The notes under the pieces are model-generated. The model saw nothing but the letters and a program-made list of their open reading frames with translations, was not told the origin of the DNA and did not search any database. From Algoriphagus marinus (GTDB taxonomy: Bacteria; Bacteroidota; Bacteroidia; Cytophagales; Cyclobacteriaceae): DNA of 64,000 bases. Below, one piece after another: positions 42,049-51,053 of this stretch. The stretch covers positions 372,001-436,000 of the forward strand of contig NZ_MSPQ01000002.1 in assembly GCF_001936475.1 (NCBI RefSeq), read 5' to 3'. Numbering within the stretch: position 1 is the first letter of the stretch; every line of letters starts with the position of its first letter. The position numbers and the translations under genes are program-made.

Positions 42049-44463
42049 CTATGTACGGATCAATGCGCCTACTTCGTTTTCAAACGCCTGAATCAATTTA
42101 CTCATTGTTTTGTCAATTACCTTATCCGTCAGCGTATTTTCCTGATCCTGCAGATGGAAACTTAAGGCATAAGCCTTTTTACCAGCATCGATTTTATCTC
42201 CTTGGTACACATCAAAAACTCCAATCCGCTGTAATAATCTACCACCTGCCTTTAAAGCTACTTTTTTTACCTGATCATAAGACACTGCCTTATCGATCAC
42301 TAAAGAAAGATCTCTCCTAACTTCAGGGAATTTAGAAATCTCCTGGTACTTCTTCAGGCCTGCAGCTTTTTTGCAAAGCAAGTCCCAGTTCAACTCTGCA
42401 TACCAAACTTCCTGACGCACCTCAGCCAGCTTCAGTGACTTCTCTTCTACCAAACCAATTTCTGCCAAAATCTTTTCCCCTAGCTTTAATTGCAATCCAT
42501 ATTCAAACGGTGAATGGTCAATAACGCTCATCTCGCCAAGGTCAATATTCAGGATAAGCAGAATATTTTCAACTGTCGCATACAAGTCTGCAAAAGCAAA
42601 AGACTTTGAAGGCTCAATCCAACTTTCCGCTGACTTTTTCCCAGAAAGGAAAAGCCCAAGTTTTCTGCTTTCAACATAGCCACTTTCCGCTTTGCTATAA
42701 ACTGTTCCGAATTCAAAATATTTCAAATCCGTCTGTCTTCTATTGATATTTCTTGCTAGAACTTCTAGTCCAGAATAAAGAAGAGACTGTCGCATGACAT
42801 CCAAATCCTCACTCAGTTTATTAAAGATCTTTACAGAATTCTCTGGATTTAAAAACCCCGATTTCTCCGCATAAGTTGACTTAGTCAAGCTATTCGTGAT
42901 CATCTCCAAATAGCCTTGTCCTGCTAAAATTTGAGAAAGCTTGAATTGCAACTTGTTCAAATCCTTAACGGGATGCTCAGCCAAATAGTCTGTATTGAGA
43001 TTTTCTGATAAGGCGACTTGCTCAAACCCATGAATCCGTAGAATCTCTTCGATCACATCGGCTTCTCGGGTCACGTCCACTCGATAAGGTTTGGCAATAG
43101 CGGTGAAGCCTGTTTCTGTTTCATTGATTACCTGAATTTCCAGACTTTCCAAAATACGCTTCACTTCCTTAGCAGGAATTTTCTTCCCGATCAATCGGTC
43201 TATATGTCCGTAAGAAACTTCAATTTGAAAATCTTCAATCGGATTAGGATACAAATCAATAATTTCAGAGGCAACTTTGGCACCAGCGATTTCTTTCAAA
43301 AGCTTTACAGCTTTCTTCAGCGCGTACACTGGCATATTTGGATCTGTGCCTCGCTCAAATCTGAATGAAGCATCGGTCTTCAACCCATGATGCTGCGCCC
43401 CTTTTCGAATGATGTCCGGAGAAAAATAGGCCGATTCCAAGAAAATCGAAGTAGTTTGCTCAGACACGCCTGAATCTACTCCTCCAAAAACACCTGCGAT
43501 ACAAAGTCCGCCTTTGGGGTCTTTTATCATTAATTCATCACCTGAAAGCTTTCGCTCTTTTTCATCCAAAGTTTTGAAAACTGTTCCTTTTGGACTTTTC
43601 CCAACAATGATTTTTCCTTCGGAAATCCGATCCGCATCAAAGGCATGAAGTGGCTGTCCAAGATCATGAAGGATGAAATTGGTAATATCCACCACATTAT
43701 TGATCGGCTCAAGATCTAATGATTTCAGGAAATTTTGAAGCCATTGGGGAGAAGGTCCAACTTTAATACCTGACAAAACTACTCCTGCATAGCGTGGGCA
43801 GTCAGTGGGATTTTCTACTTCTACAGTGATTTTGGGACCATTTGCCTCAATCTCCAAGTCAGTGACTGAATCGAGACAAAGCTCCTTTTTCAAAAGTGCT
43901 TTAAGATCCCTAGCCACGCCCAAGTGTGAGGCAGCATCCGCTCGATTGGGAGTCAATCCGATTTCCAAAATATGATCTTGGCCTACTTCAATCAGTTTAG
44001 AAGCTGGTGTTCCATTTGGCAAATCGGTATCCAAAACCATGATTCCTGCATGACTTTTTCCTAAGCCCAGTTCATCTTCCGCACAGATCATCCCCTCGGA
44101 AGCTTGACCTCTGATTTTAGCTTTTTTAATCTGGAAAGGCTCCCCTTCAGTTGGATAAAGCATCGCTCCCATGGTGGCTACCAATACTTTTTGGCCCTTG
44201 GCAACATTTGGTGCTCCACACACGATTTGAGAAGTTTCTGCTAAACCGATATCCACAGTGGTCAAGCTCAACTTATCTGCATCAGGATGTTTTTCACAAG
44301 TCAAAACTTCACCAATGACAATACCTTCTAAGCCTCCTTTGATAGATTCATAGGCTTCGATACCTTCCACTTCCAGTCCGGATTGAGTCAGCAGGGCACC
44401 AATTTCTTCCGGGCTTTCGGTTAGAGCAATATATTTTTTTAATCGATTGATTGAGATTTTCAT
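42049..44463 (-). CDS. pheT: Phenylalanine-tRNA ligase beta subunit
   Basis: 804-residue beta subunit of the alpha2-beta2 phenylalanyl-tRNA synthetase (EC 6.1.1.20). Domains in order: N-terminal MKISINRLKKYIAL, the tRNA-binding OB fold (about 40-150, VGAP-type VCGAPNVAKGQKVLVA), B3/4 editing domain (about 210-385, DITNFILHDLGQPLHAFDAD), B5 (about 405-475), the catalytic-like core, and FDX-ACB anticodon-binding domain at the C-terminus (KFPEVRRDLSLVIDKAVSY). ATG at 44463 gives the standard N-terminus. pheS is not adjacent. Confidence 0.97.
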   Translation of the reverse strand: MKISINRLKKYIALTESPEEIGALLTQSGLEVEGIEAYESIKGGLEGIVIGEVLTCEKHPDADKLSLTTVDIGLAETSQIVCGAPNVAKGQKVLVATMGAMLYPTEGEPFQIKKAKIRGQASEGMICAEDELGLGKSHAGIMVLDTDLPNGTPASKLIEVGQDHILEIGLTPNRADAASHLGVARDLKALLKKELCLDSVTDLEIEANGPKITVEVENPTDCPRYAGVVLSGIKVGPSPQWLQNFLKSLDLEPINNVVDITNFILHDLGQPLHAFDADRISEGKIIVGKSPKGTVFKTLDEKERKLSGDELMIKDPKGGLCIAGVFGGVDSGVSEQTTSIFLESAYFSPDIIRKGAQHHGLKTDASFRFERGTDPNMPVYALKKAVKLLKEIAGAKVASEIIDLYPNPIEDFQIEVSYGHIDRLIGKKIPAKEVKRILESLEIQVINETETGFTAIAKPYRVDVTREADVIEEILRIHGFEQVALSENLNTDYLAEHPVKDLNKLQFKLSQILAGQGYLEMITNSLTKSTYAEKSGFLNPENSVKIFNKLSEDLDVMRQSLLYSGLEVLARNINRRQTDLKYFEFGTVYSKAESGYVESRKLGLFLSGKKSAESWIEPSKSFAFADLYATVENILLILNIDLGEMSVIDHSPFEYGLQLKLGEKILAEIGLVEEKSLKLAEVRQEVWYAELNWDLLCKKAAGLKKYQEISKFPEVRRDLSLVIDKAVSYDQVKKVALKAGGRLLQRIGVFDVYQGDKIDAGKKAYALSFHLQDQENTLTDKVIDKTMSKLIQAFENEVGALIRT

Positions 44464-44509
44464 AGGTATTTCAAAAGGGGAATCTTTCGATTCAACCATA
44501 GGTAAATAA

Positions 44510-44529
44510 AAAGGGTCCGAAAACCCTTT
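44510..44529 (-). terminator. Terminator between the DUF1684 gene and pheT
   Basis: AAAGGGT / ACCCTTT, 7-bp stem with a 6-nt loop, followed on the minus strand by a T-run (TTTTTATTT). It ends transcription of the DUF1684 gene upstream. Confidence 0.75.
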
Positions 44530-44573
44530 CTAAACAGATTACAAATTTAAGAGAATTGGCTTAGGCAGAAAGG

Positions 44574-45191
44574 CTATTTCTCGTAATTTTTCTCCCCTGC
44601 TAAAATCGGTATAGGAAGTAGATTTTCCTTTGGGGGCAGCGGACAAGCATACTCCGGATTATAAGCACAATATGGATTGTAAGCTAAATTAAAGTCGAGT
44701 GTAATGCTGTTTTTCCCGTCTTGACGGGCATTGATATACCTGCCTCCTCCGTAGGTTTCTCCTGCGCTGGTTTGATCTGCAAAAGCCAAAAAGAAATTCC
44801 GTTTGTCGGCTTCATCCAAGGATTGGAGCAAAAGCAAGCGGTTGATATTTCCACCCAGCTCAAACTCCGCATAGCTATGCTCTATGTATTTTTCCCGTGA
44901 GCCATCTGTCAGAGGTACCTCACGGACTTTTTTATTTTCCACTGGGATCATTCTTGCCTTTACTCGGTAAGTGGGGTCGATTGGGTAAAAACTCAAGGCT
45001 TTGAATTCACGCTTTTGCGTATCGGTAAGAGGTGATTCGATGTTGAATCGGATGAATTTAAACTGTCGCTCCCGCTCTGCCTCAATCTTTTCGATGTAAT
45101 CCTCCGGGCTTTCTGTAGCAGTAAGCGTATAAAAAACTGCTACTGCCACCACAATTGAAACAAGGAGGATTAATAGGGTATTCTTTTTCAT
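44574..45191 (-). CDS. DUF1684 family protein, membrane-anchored or secreted
   Basis: 205 residues with an N-terminal hydrophobic segment (about 5-25, LLILLVSIVVAVAVFYTL). The DUF1684 hallmarks are present: EKIEAERERQFKFIRF, LSFYPIDPTYRVKARM, the glycine motif TYGGGRYINARQDG near 145, and LDFNLAYNPYCAYNPEYACPLPPKENLLPIPI near 165-195, with two conserved Cys. Function of the family is unknown. It follows radC by 3 nt, so the two are probably co-transcribed. Confidence 0.9.
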   Translation of the reverse strand: MKKNTLLILLVSIVVAVAVFYTLTATESPEDYIEKIEAERERQFKFIRFNIESPLTDTQKREFKALSFYPIDPTYRVKARMIPVENKKVREVPLTDGSREKYIEHSYAEFELGGNINRLLLLQSLDEADKRNFFLAFADQTSAGETYGGGRYINARQDGKNSITLDFNLAYNPYCAYNPEYACPLPPKENLLPIPILAGEKNYEK

Positions 45192-45194
45192 AAT

Positions 45195-45890
45195 TTAAAG
45201 GATGCCTTCATCGGCGAAGCTAAAATAGCCATCATCTGTATAAATCACATGATCGAGGACAGGTAAATCCAATTCCCGACCGATTTTCACCATTCGCTCT
45301 GTCAATCGTTTGTCTTGCTCAGAGGGCCGAAGATTACCGCTTGGATGATTATGGACTAAAATTATGGACTGAGCCAGATGCTCCAAGGCAATCTTAAAAA
45401 CAACTTTAGTATCAACCACCGTACCTGCAGTTCCTCCTTGGGAAATCAAATGCTTTTTCATCACTTGATTGGATCTTGACAGTAATAGCAGATAAAAAAA
45501 CTCGACCTGCTCATCAAATAGTTCGGGTTTCATCAATTCATAGATATCTCTTGAGCAAGTGATTTTAGGCTTCACCTTAGGTTCAGCATCTTTTCGCCTT
45601 CTTCCAAGTTCCAGTGCAGCCACTATCGTTATTGCTTTGGCCTCCCCTATGCCTTTGAATTTTTTTAAATCCTGTATGGACAGTCTAGCCAGATCAGCCA
45701 GATTGTGATTTACAGAAGACAAAATATGCCGAGAAAGATCTACAGCACTCATCGAAGGAGTGCCTGAACCGATCAGAATGGCAATTAACTCAGCATCTGA
45801 AAGAGCAGATTTCCCTTTCAGAAGAAGTTTTTCGCGAGGACGATCTGCTTCGGCGAGTTCGGAGATTTTGATCGAGGTGAATGTATTCAT
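45195..45890 (-). CDS. radC: RadC-family JAB domain protein
   Basis: 231 residues: an N-terminal helix-hairpin-helix-like part (about 20-95, LKKFKGIGEAKAITIVAALELGRR) and a C-terminal JAB/MPN domain with the JAMM metal motif HxHPSGxxxxSxxD in VHNHPSGNLRPSEQD near residue 182. Once called a DNA-repair protein, RadC's role is unclear; the metal site suggests a hydrolase. It is separated from rpsT by a terminator and precedes DUF1684. Confidence 0.95.
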   Translation of the reverse strand: MNTFTSIKISELAEADRPREKLLLKGKSALSDAELIAILIGSGTPSMSAVDLSRHILSSVNHNLADLARLSIQDLKKFKGIGEAKAITIVAALELGRRRKDAEPKVKPKITCSRDIYELMKPELFDEQVEFFYLLLLSRSNQVMKKHLISQGGTAGTVVDTKVVFKIALEHLAQSIILVHNHPSGNLRPSEQDKRLTERMVKIGRELDLPVLDHVIYTDDGYFSFADEGIL

Positions 45891-45939
45891 CGTAGCTATT
45901 AAAAAGTTTAACTAAAGCTACAAACAATTGGACATAAAA

Positions 45940-45960
45940 AAACCCTGACAGGCAGGGTTT
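45940..45960 (-). terminator. Terminator of rpsT
   Basis: AAACCCTG / CAGGGTTT stem (8 bp, 5-nt loop) with a following T-run on minus, 21 nt downstream of the rpsT stop codon. Confidence 0.85.
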
Positions 45961-45980
45961 TAGAGAATTAATTTTAGAAA

Positions 45981-46235
45981 TTAACCTAGCGCGGCTACGA
46001 ACTTGGCCAATCTTGATTTCTTGTTGCTTGCGTTGTTCTTGTGAATCACATTCTTCTTAGCCAATTTGTCCAACATAGAAGATACTTTTCTGTAAAGGTC
46101 AGAAGCTTCTACTTTGTCAGTAGTAGCCTTCAATCTTTTGATGAAAGTTCTTGTGGTCTTAGCCTGATATCTGTTTCTCAAACGCTTCGCCTCGTTTGCA
46201 CGAATTCTCTTTAGAGCTGATTTGTGATTTGCCAT
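45981..46235 (-). CDS. rpsT: 30S ribosomal protein S20
   Basis: 84-residue, Lys/Arg-rich, all-helical protein that binds 16S rRNA early in 30S assembly. Starts MANHKSALKRIRANEAKRLRN and ends with a RLAKFVAALG helix, as in S20. Single-gene unit with a good promoter and a terminator. Confidence 0.97.
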   Translation of the reverse strand: MANHKSALKRIRANEAKRLRNRYQAKTTRTFIKRLKATTDKVEASDLYRKVSSMLDKLAKKNVIHKNNASNKKSRLAKFVAALG

Positions 46236-46286
46236 ATCCTGATATTAAATAAATTTCGTTACGTTCCCCTATTCCGAATCGGAGTG

Positions 46287-46318
46287 CAAAGTTATTGTAA
46301 TTATTTAATTCTGCCAAA
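46287..46318 (-). promoter_or_regulatory. rpsT: Bacteroidota promoter of rpsT
   Basis: On the minus strand TTTGG (46318-46314) and TAACTTTG (46294-46287) form a -33/-7 pair with 19 nt between, 51 nt upstream of the start codon. Another TATATTTG lies further up at 46399-46392 with weaker spacing. Confidence 0.7.
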
Positions 46319-46447
46319 GGAAATGAAAACATTCCTTTCAAAGCTTTCTTTTTTAGAATTACAATATTCTTCAATTTCGCACTTATGAGTGCAAATATAG
46401 CTTAAAATCTATCGCTTATACTGCAAAGATTTTGCTTAATTTTATTC

Positions 46448-47392
46448 ATGGCAACTTTTATATCTTGGTTGATTCCTTTCATTTTTATTTCTGATCCGAT
46501 TTTACCGTGGGGTTTTTACGCTCATTCGCTTATCAACCGGATGGCTGTCTTTTCACTTCCTCCTGAACTTATTGGTCTTTATAAGGCAGAAATTCAATTT
46601 CTTACAGAAAAGGCGGTAAACCCAGATCGTCGCAGATATGCCGTGGAAGGAGAGGCTGAAAAACACTATATCGATTTGGATCATTACGGAGATAGTGCGC
46701 TTCAGATATTGCCAATTTATTGGAGTGACGCTATTGAAAAATTTTCGGAAGACTCCCTTCGGCAAAATGGAATCGGTCCTTGGTCAGCCTATTTGACCTT
46801 TGTTAGTTTGACCAAAGCTTTTGAAAATAAAAATAAAGCCGCGATTCTCAGGCTATCCGCAGATCTAGGTCATTACCTGGGAGATCTGAATGTGCCTCTT
46901 CATACCACTAAGAATTATAATGGACAGCTGACAGGTCAAAATGGAATTCATGGCTTTTGGGAAAGTCGGATTCCAGAGCTTCAAGCGGTGGATTATGCGC
47001 TTTGGGTGGGAAAAGCTGAATATGTAGCACGACCGCAACAAGCTATTTGGGACGCAGTGGCAAACGCTCACAGTCAAGTAGATTCGGTATTTCGAATGGA
47101 GCGGGAACTGACTTTGGCTTTTCCGGAAGATCAAAAATACAGCTATGAGGAGCGTAATGGATTGACAGTGCGGGTTTATTCAAGGGAATTTACCGAGGCT
47201 TACGCACTGGCACTCGATGGGCAAGTTCAGCGACAAATGAAACGCTCCATCAAGATGATTTCCGATTTCTGGTACACTGCCTGGATCAATGCAGGCCAGC
47301 CTGATCTCTCAAGGCTAAGCGATGGAGTTATCGAGGAGGAAAAGTTAGAGCGTGATGCTAAGATTAAGACGCGAGCGCACGATAATCAGTAG
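46448..47392 (+). CDS. Zinc-dependent phospholipase C / S1-P1 nuclease-like protein
   Basis: 314 residues with a hydrophobic N-terminus that fits a signal peptide (MATFISWLIPFIFISDPILP). The mature start WGFYAH supplies an N-terminal Trp and a His; further likely zinc ligands are EKHYIDLDHYGD near residue 75, DLGHYLGDLNVPLHTTKN near 137-155 (the HxxxD and H pair) and GIHGFWESRIPEL near 170. This is the phospholipase C/S1-P1 zinc site pattern. Substrate (phospholipid or nucleic acid) is open. No operon partner; degenerate CAGTT repeats follow it. Confidence 0.82.
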   Translation: MATFISWLIPFIFISDPILPWGFYAHSLINRMAVFSLPPELIGLYKAEIQFLTEKAVNPDRRRYAVEGEAEKHYIDLDHYGDSALQILPIYWSDAIEKFSEDSLRQNGIGPWSAYLTFVSLTKAFENKNKAAILRLSADLGHYLGDLNVPLHTTKNYNGQLTGQNGIHGFWESRIPELQAVDYALWVGKAEYVARPQQAIWDAVANAHSQVDSVFRMERELTLAFPEDQKYSYEERNGLTVRVYSREFTEAYALALDGQVQRQMKRSIKMISDFWYTAWINAGQPDLSRLSDGVIEEEKLERDAKIKTRAHDNQ

Positions 47393-47394
47393 GC

Positions 47395-47453
47395 AGCGTT
47401 TCAGTTGGCAGTATGCAGTTTACATTGGGAAGTAAGCAGTTTCTGCGAAATGA
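47395..47453. repeat. Degenerate CAGTTGGCAGT-type repeat
   Basis: Contains CAGTTGGCAGT, TGCAGTT and AGCAGTT in about 55 bases right after the phospholipase-like gene. It is related to the clean heptamer array at 31593-31641. Confidence 0.5.
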
Positions 47454-47516
47454 GTCCTGTTCACTGCCATCTGGTTTTAGCTTTTTAGATTCCTCACTTG
47501 AGACTTCTGATTTATT

Positions 47517-48821
47517 TTACGATTTCAAATACTGCTGAATCGCCTTCCCAAGCCTTCGAAAAGTATCTTTAAACACTTCCTCATTTTCTTCCAAAAGTGT
47601 CACCCGAAATCCTCGCAAATCCGAGCAAAAGGAAGAGATCGGCACCACACAGATTCGCTCGGATGCCAGTAAATAATAGACAAAACGCTTATCCAATGGC
47701 ATGGTAGCATCAGTCAGCCAAGTATCCAGCAAGGCTTGCAACCTGGGATCTTCAATTGGTAATTTTTGATTGGGATGAAGTAAGGCCTCGTCAAAAACAA
47801 TGGTATTGTAAAAAGCCCCTTGGGTGGGATTGAATTTAATTCCGGGAATTTCACCCAGAATTTCCGCCATCCATTCGCTTCGCTTGCCGATCTGAGCATT
47901 TGCGCGAGTTCGATAGGCGCGATATTCCGGATGGCTCATGATTCTTGGAATTGCCAACTGAGGCAAAATCGTCGAGCAAACTTCAATCATCTTAGCGTTT
48001 TCTAGGGTCTGGCAGAGTTTGGAAAACTCAATCGAACCCTCACGATTATAAAACTCCATCCAACCACATCTAGCTCCCGGCCATGGAAATTCTTTGGAAA
48101 TCCCTTTTAGAGAAATCGCAGGTCTGTTGCCAATCACCTCGGATAATCCAACTGCGGTGATCCCATTGTAGGTGATATTTTGATAAATCTCATCTGCGAT
48201 CAATAGCAAATTGAACTCCTCCGCAATCTTAACAAATCCTTCGAGTACTTCACGAGGATAAACCATCCCGGTGGGATTATCCGGATTGATGATTAGAATC
48301 CCGACAATGGCTGGATTGTATTTAACTTTCAAATACAAGTCCTCCATATCCGGAAGCCATTGATTATCGGGATCGAGTTTATAAGTAATCGGGGCGGTAT
48401 TGGCATGGGCAGCCTCTGCCGAACTATGGGTAGAATAAGCAGGCGATGGACCAATGATTCGAGCTGTTGGAATTAGAAACTGGTAAAGTTTGGCAATCGC
48501 ATCCCCTAGTCCATTGAAGAAGAGAATATCTTCCGCGGTGATTTGAGCTCCTCCATTTTGATTGGTCAGTTCAGCTAGAAACTTACGCGTTTCAAGTACG
48601 CCTTTAGAATCTGCATAGCCATAGGTTTTATCTTGCTTCAGTAGATCAGCAATGATCTCCTTCATCCAATCCGGGACATGATTGCTCTTCTGAATAGGAT
48701 CACCGATATTTTCCCAAGTCATCTCATAGCCTAAAGCTTCCACTTGACGTGCTTTTTTTACGATTCCTCGGATTTCATAGGTTAATTCTTCGGCTCCAGG
48801 GCGCAAAAGTAATTGTCTCAT
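47517..48821 (-). CDS. PLP-dependent class I/II aminotransferase
   Basis: 434 residues, fold-type I. The PLP-binding Lys is in AISLKGISKEFPWPGARCGWMEF near residue 235 (SxxKxF/P with RxG following), the Asp/Tyr pair in LLIADEIYQNITYNG near 210, and NPDNPTGMVYPREVLE near 180. The C-terminal Arg is in DLRGFRVTLLE. It resembles AlaA/AspC-type transaminases but is longer at the N-terminus. Substrate not defined. Monocistronic. Confidence 0.9.
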   Translation of the reverse strand: MRQLLLRPGAEELTYEIRGIVKKARQVEALGYEMTWENIGDPIQKSNHVPDWMKEIIADLLKQDKTYGYADSKGVLETRKFLAELTNQNGGAQITAEDILFFNGLGDAIAKLYQFLIPTARIIGPSPAYSTHSSAEAAHANTAPITYKLDPDNQWLPDMEDLYLKVKYNPAIVGILIINPDNPTGMVYPREVLEGFVKIAEEFNLLLIADEIYQNITYNGITAVGLSEVIGNRPAISLKGISKEFPWPGARCGWMEFYNREGSIEFSKLCQTLENAKMIEVCSTILPQLAIPRIMSHPEYRAYRTRANAQIGKRSEWMAEILGEIPGIKFNPTQGAFYNTIVFDEALLHPNQKLPIEDPRLQALLDTWLTDATMPLDKRFVYYLLASERICVVPISSFCSDLRGFRVTLLEENEEVFKDTFRRLGKAIQQYLKS

Positions 48822-48988
48822 CGGTCAATAGGCTTGTTGGCGAAATAAATCTGAACAAAGAAACAAAAAAGGATTTAAATGGATTAAACAGTAGCAGTAA
48901 ACAATGTGATCTTTAAAAAACAACACGTTCATTTATCACAATCAAGTCGCCTTTTATAAGATAGGAGATTAAATTTGTTGCGAATTGG

Positions 48989-50350
48989 TTGAAACATTGC
49001 TTTCAATCCCTCTTTGAATTTCCTCATTTAAAAAGAATTTCTTCCACATTGATTCTTATCCGCATTCTTCTTGTCCTGTTTTTCATTTTTGTAATCGATT
49101 GGTATTCTTATCAAGCTTTCAGAACATTATTTTCAAATCATAGCTGGATTAAAATTGTCTTTTGGCTTTTTTCAATTGCCGTTTACCTGTTTGTCATTTA
49201 CGGTTTTCTAAGCTTTGACCGAAGCAGTAATTCTACCTTAAATTTAGGCCGGCTGATTTCCCTTCTAGTCCTTTCGATGATTCCAAAGCTGATCATTATT
49301 GGGCTCCTGTTTGGAGAAGATATTTTACGCCTCCTAACTGGAACGTATCAATCCGTCTCCGGAACGAATGAAGGCGATTTTTTGCCAGATCGTAGAAAAT
49401 TTGTGAGTCAAACGGCTTTAGTGCTATCCGCTATTCCTTTTTTGGGAATCCTACATGGCGTTTTAATCGGGAAATACCGATTCCGTGTCGTGAATCATAC
49501 CCTGGAATTTGAGGATCTGCCGGAAGAATTTGACGGCTTCACCATCACCCAGATTTCAGATATTCATTCGGGTAGTTTTGATAATAAAAAGAAGCTTGAA
49601 TATGCTGTTGAGCTGATCAACAAACAAGAATCTGATATCATCCTATTTACAGGCGACTTGGTGAACAACCATTCGGAAGAAATGGAGCCTTGGATAGAGA
49701 CCTTCAAAAAGCTGAATGCTCCCATGGGTAAATACTCCATCCTCGGCAATCATGACTATGGAGATTATATATCATGGCCTAGCAAGGAAGCCAAGGCCGC
49801 CAATATGAAGCGTCTATACGAAATCCATGAAGAACTGGGCTTTAGACTCTTGCGAAATGAATCAGTGAAACTTCAAAAGCTTGCCCTGAGCGAAGTCGAA
49901 GGGCCTGTCCTGAGCGAAGTCGAAGGGCCTGTCCTGAGCGAAGTCGAAGGGGCCGGAGCAAGCATAGACCTGATCGGCGTGGAGAATTGGGGAAAAGGAT
50001 TTGCGCAGCATGGCGACCTACCGAAAGCAACAGCAAACCTCAGCGATCAAAGTTTTAAAATACTGATGAGCCATGACCCTTCGCACTTTGATGAGGAGGT
50101 AAAAAACTTTGCCCAATTTATCCACCTAACCTTGAGTGGACATACCCATGGGATGCAGTTTGGGATTGAGATTCCGGGCTTTATCAAATGGAGTCCAGCA
50201 TCCCTTCGCTACCCGAAATGGGCTGGCCTTTATGAAGAACTCGGTCGCTACCTACATGTCAACCGTGGGTTTGGAGTCTTGGCTTTTCCAGGAAGGGTAG
50301 GTATTTGGCCGGAGATTACGGTGCTGAAGCTGAAGAAGAAAAAGTTATAA
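48989..50350 (+). CDS. Membrane metallophosphoesterase with in-frame repeat insertion
   Basis: 453 residues. Four or five N-terminal helices (to about 155) precede a calcineurin-like phosphoesterase domain with metal motifs QISDIHSG near 188, FTGDLVNNH near 223, ILGNHDYGD near 252 and LSGHTHGMQFG near 382. Between the last two, three copies of a PVLSEVEG-type octamer (residues about 298-322) interrupt a loop; they are encoded by a 24-bp tandem repeat. The catalytic motifs are intact, so the enzyme may still work. YaeI-like members cleave phosphodiesters or UDP-sugar lipids; substrate here unknown. The start is TTG at 48989 or TTG at 49049; no ATG is near. Confidence 0.88.
   Translation: MKHCFQSLFEFPHLKRISSTLILIRILLVLFFIFVIDWYSYQAFRTLFSNHSWIKIVFWLFSIAVYLFVIYGFLSFDRSSNSTLNLGRLISLLVLSMIPKLIIIGLLFGEDILRLLTGTYQSVSGTNEGDFLPDRRKFVSQTALVLSAIPFLGILHGVLIGKYRFRVVNHTLEFEDLPEEFDGFTITQISDIHSGSFDNKKKLEYAVELINKQESDIILFTGDLVNNHSEEMEPWIETFKKLNAPMGKYSILGNHDYGDYISWPSKEAKAANMKRLYEIHEELGFRLLRNESVKLQKLALSEVEGPVLSEVEGPVLSEVEGAGASIDLIGVENWGKGFAQHGDLPKATANLSDQSFKILMSHDPSHFDEEVKNFAQFIHLTLSGHTHGMQFGIEIPGFIKWSPASLRYPKWAGLYEELGRYLHVNRGFGVLAFPGRVGIWPEITVLKLKKKKL
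49885..49951. repeat. 24-bp tandem repeat inside the metallophosphoesterase gene
   Basis: Two full units and about 19 bases of a third, starting at 49885, 49909 and 49933. The unit begins CCTGAGCGAAGTCGAAGG and ends GCCTGT. It reads LSEVEGPV in the gene frame and RLRSGQA on the opposite strand. It matches a widely seen short repeat of bacterial genomes. Confidence 0.95.
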
Positions 50351-50413
50351 TCAATGTCTTTCACTGATGAAAAATCTTTTTAAATAGCCTTAAAATCGAT
50401 ATTTAGTAATGCT

Positions 50414-50860
50414 ATGAAGAGACTTCCAGAAATATCCCAAGCGAAAGAACAACGAAAGTTAAATCGAATGATAAGAGTATCAGGAATAGCTGGAACGATA
50501 ATTTTCGGTTCACTCTTAGGTTACTCTATATTTTTTGGAAAAATATTTAATTATTGTGAGCATGTTTTGGAAATCCAATCAATTGAATTTAGTGGTTTGG
50601 TAACTGAGAAATTTCATCAAGCTTGGAATCGTAATTATCACGGATTAAAAATTATAGATGATAATGGGGAAATCATCTACCTGAATCTTACAAATGACCT
50701 CAATTTTGGAAAAAATGGACGAAGCATCCTCTGGGAAAATTTAAGTCAAGGTGACTCCATTATTAAGGAATCTGGTGAATTAGGTGTAAGGTTCAAGAAT
50801 CATGATCAAAGTTGGAAAATGCAGAAATTAAAATATGATTTAACCCAATGTAAGAATTGA
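50414..50860 (+). CDS. Membrane-anchored hypothetical protein
   Basis: 148 residues: a charged N-terminus, one transmembrane helix (about 22-43, VSGIAGTIIFGSLLGYSIFF), then an extracytoplasmic beta-rich domain of about 100 residues (IEFSGLVTEKFHQAWNRNYHGLKIIDDNGEIIYLNLTND in part, with GRSILWENLSQGDSIIKESG). Two Cys may pair. The domain looks like a small barrel; no name assigned. Codon use is more AT-rich than its neighbours. It lies alone between the phosphoesterase and converging ettA. Confidence 0.65.
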   Translation: MKRLPEISQAKEQRKLNRMIRVSGIAGTIIFGSLLGYSIFFGKIFNYCEHVLEIQSIEFSGLVTEKFHQAWNRNYHGLKIIDDNGEIIYLNLTNDLNFGKNGRSILWENLSQGDSIIKESGELGVRFKNHDQSWKMQKLKYDLTQCKN

Positions 50861-50989
50861 TCAGTACGTAAATCTCAGTTTGAACCTCCAAAAGTAGAAT
50901 ACCTATTTAACTGATTATTCTTATTCACTCCTTCCCCATCGGATCAAAAACTACTTTTGAAGTGAAAATAAAAAAATAATTAAAAAAAC

Positions 50990-51024
50990 AAACCCCTCGA
51001 AGACTTCTCCTTAAAGGGTTCATT
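50990..51024 (-). terminator. Probable terminator of ettA
   Basis: AACCC (with CTCGAAG) can pair with CTTC...GGGTT downstream of the ettA stop; the minus strand is followed by T-rich sequence (TTTGTTTTTTTAATTATTTTTTTA). Stem is interrupted, so confidence is moderate. Confidence 0.55.
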
Positions 51025-51053
51025 TTCAGACTTCTTTCTTAAGCTTTCTGACC

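Noticed and set aside
46392-46428. Second upstream promoter for rpsT
   Set aside because: TATATTTG fits the -7 element but the nearest TTTG is 24 nt away, outside the usual spacing.
49842-50036. Minus-strand ORF with RLRSGQA repeats
   Set aside because: It is the antisense reading of the 24-bp repeat within the metallophosphoesterase; such ORFs are a known false gene pattern.
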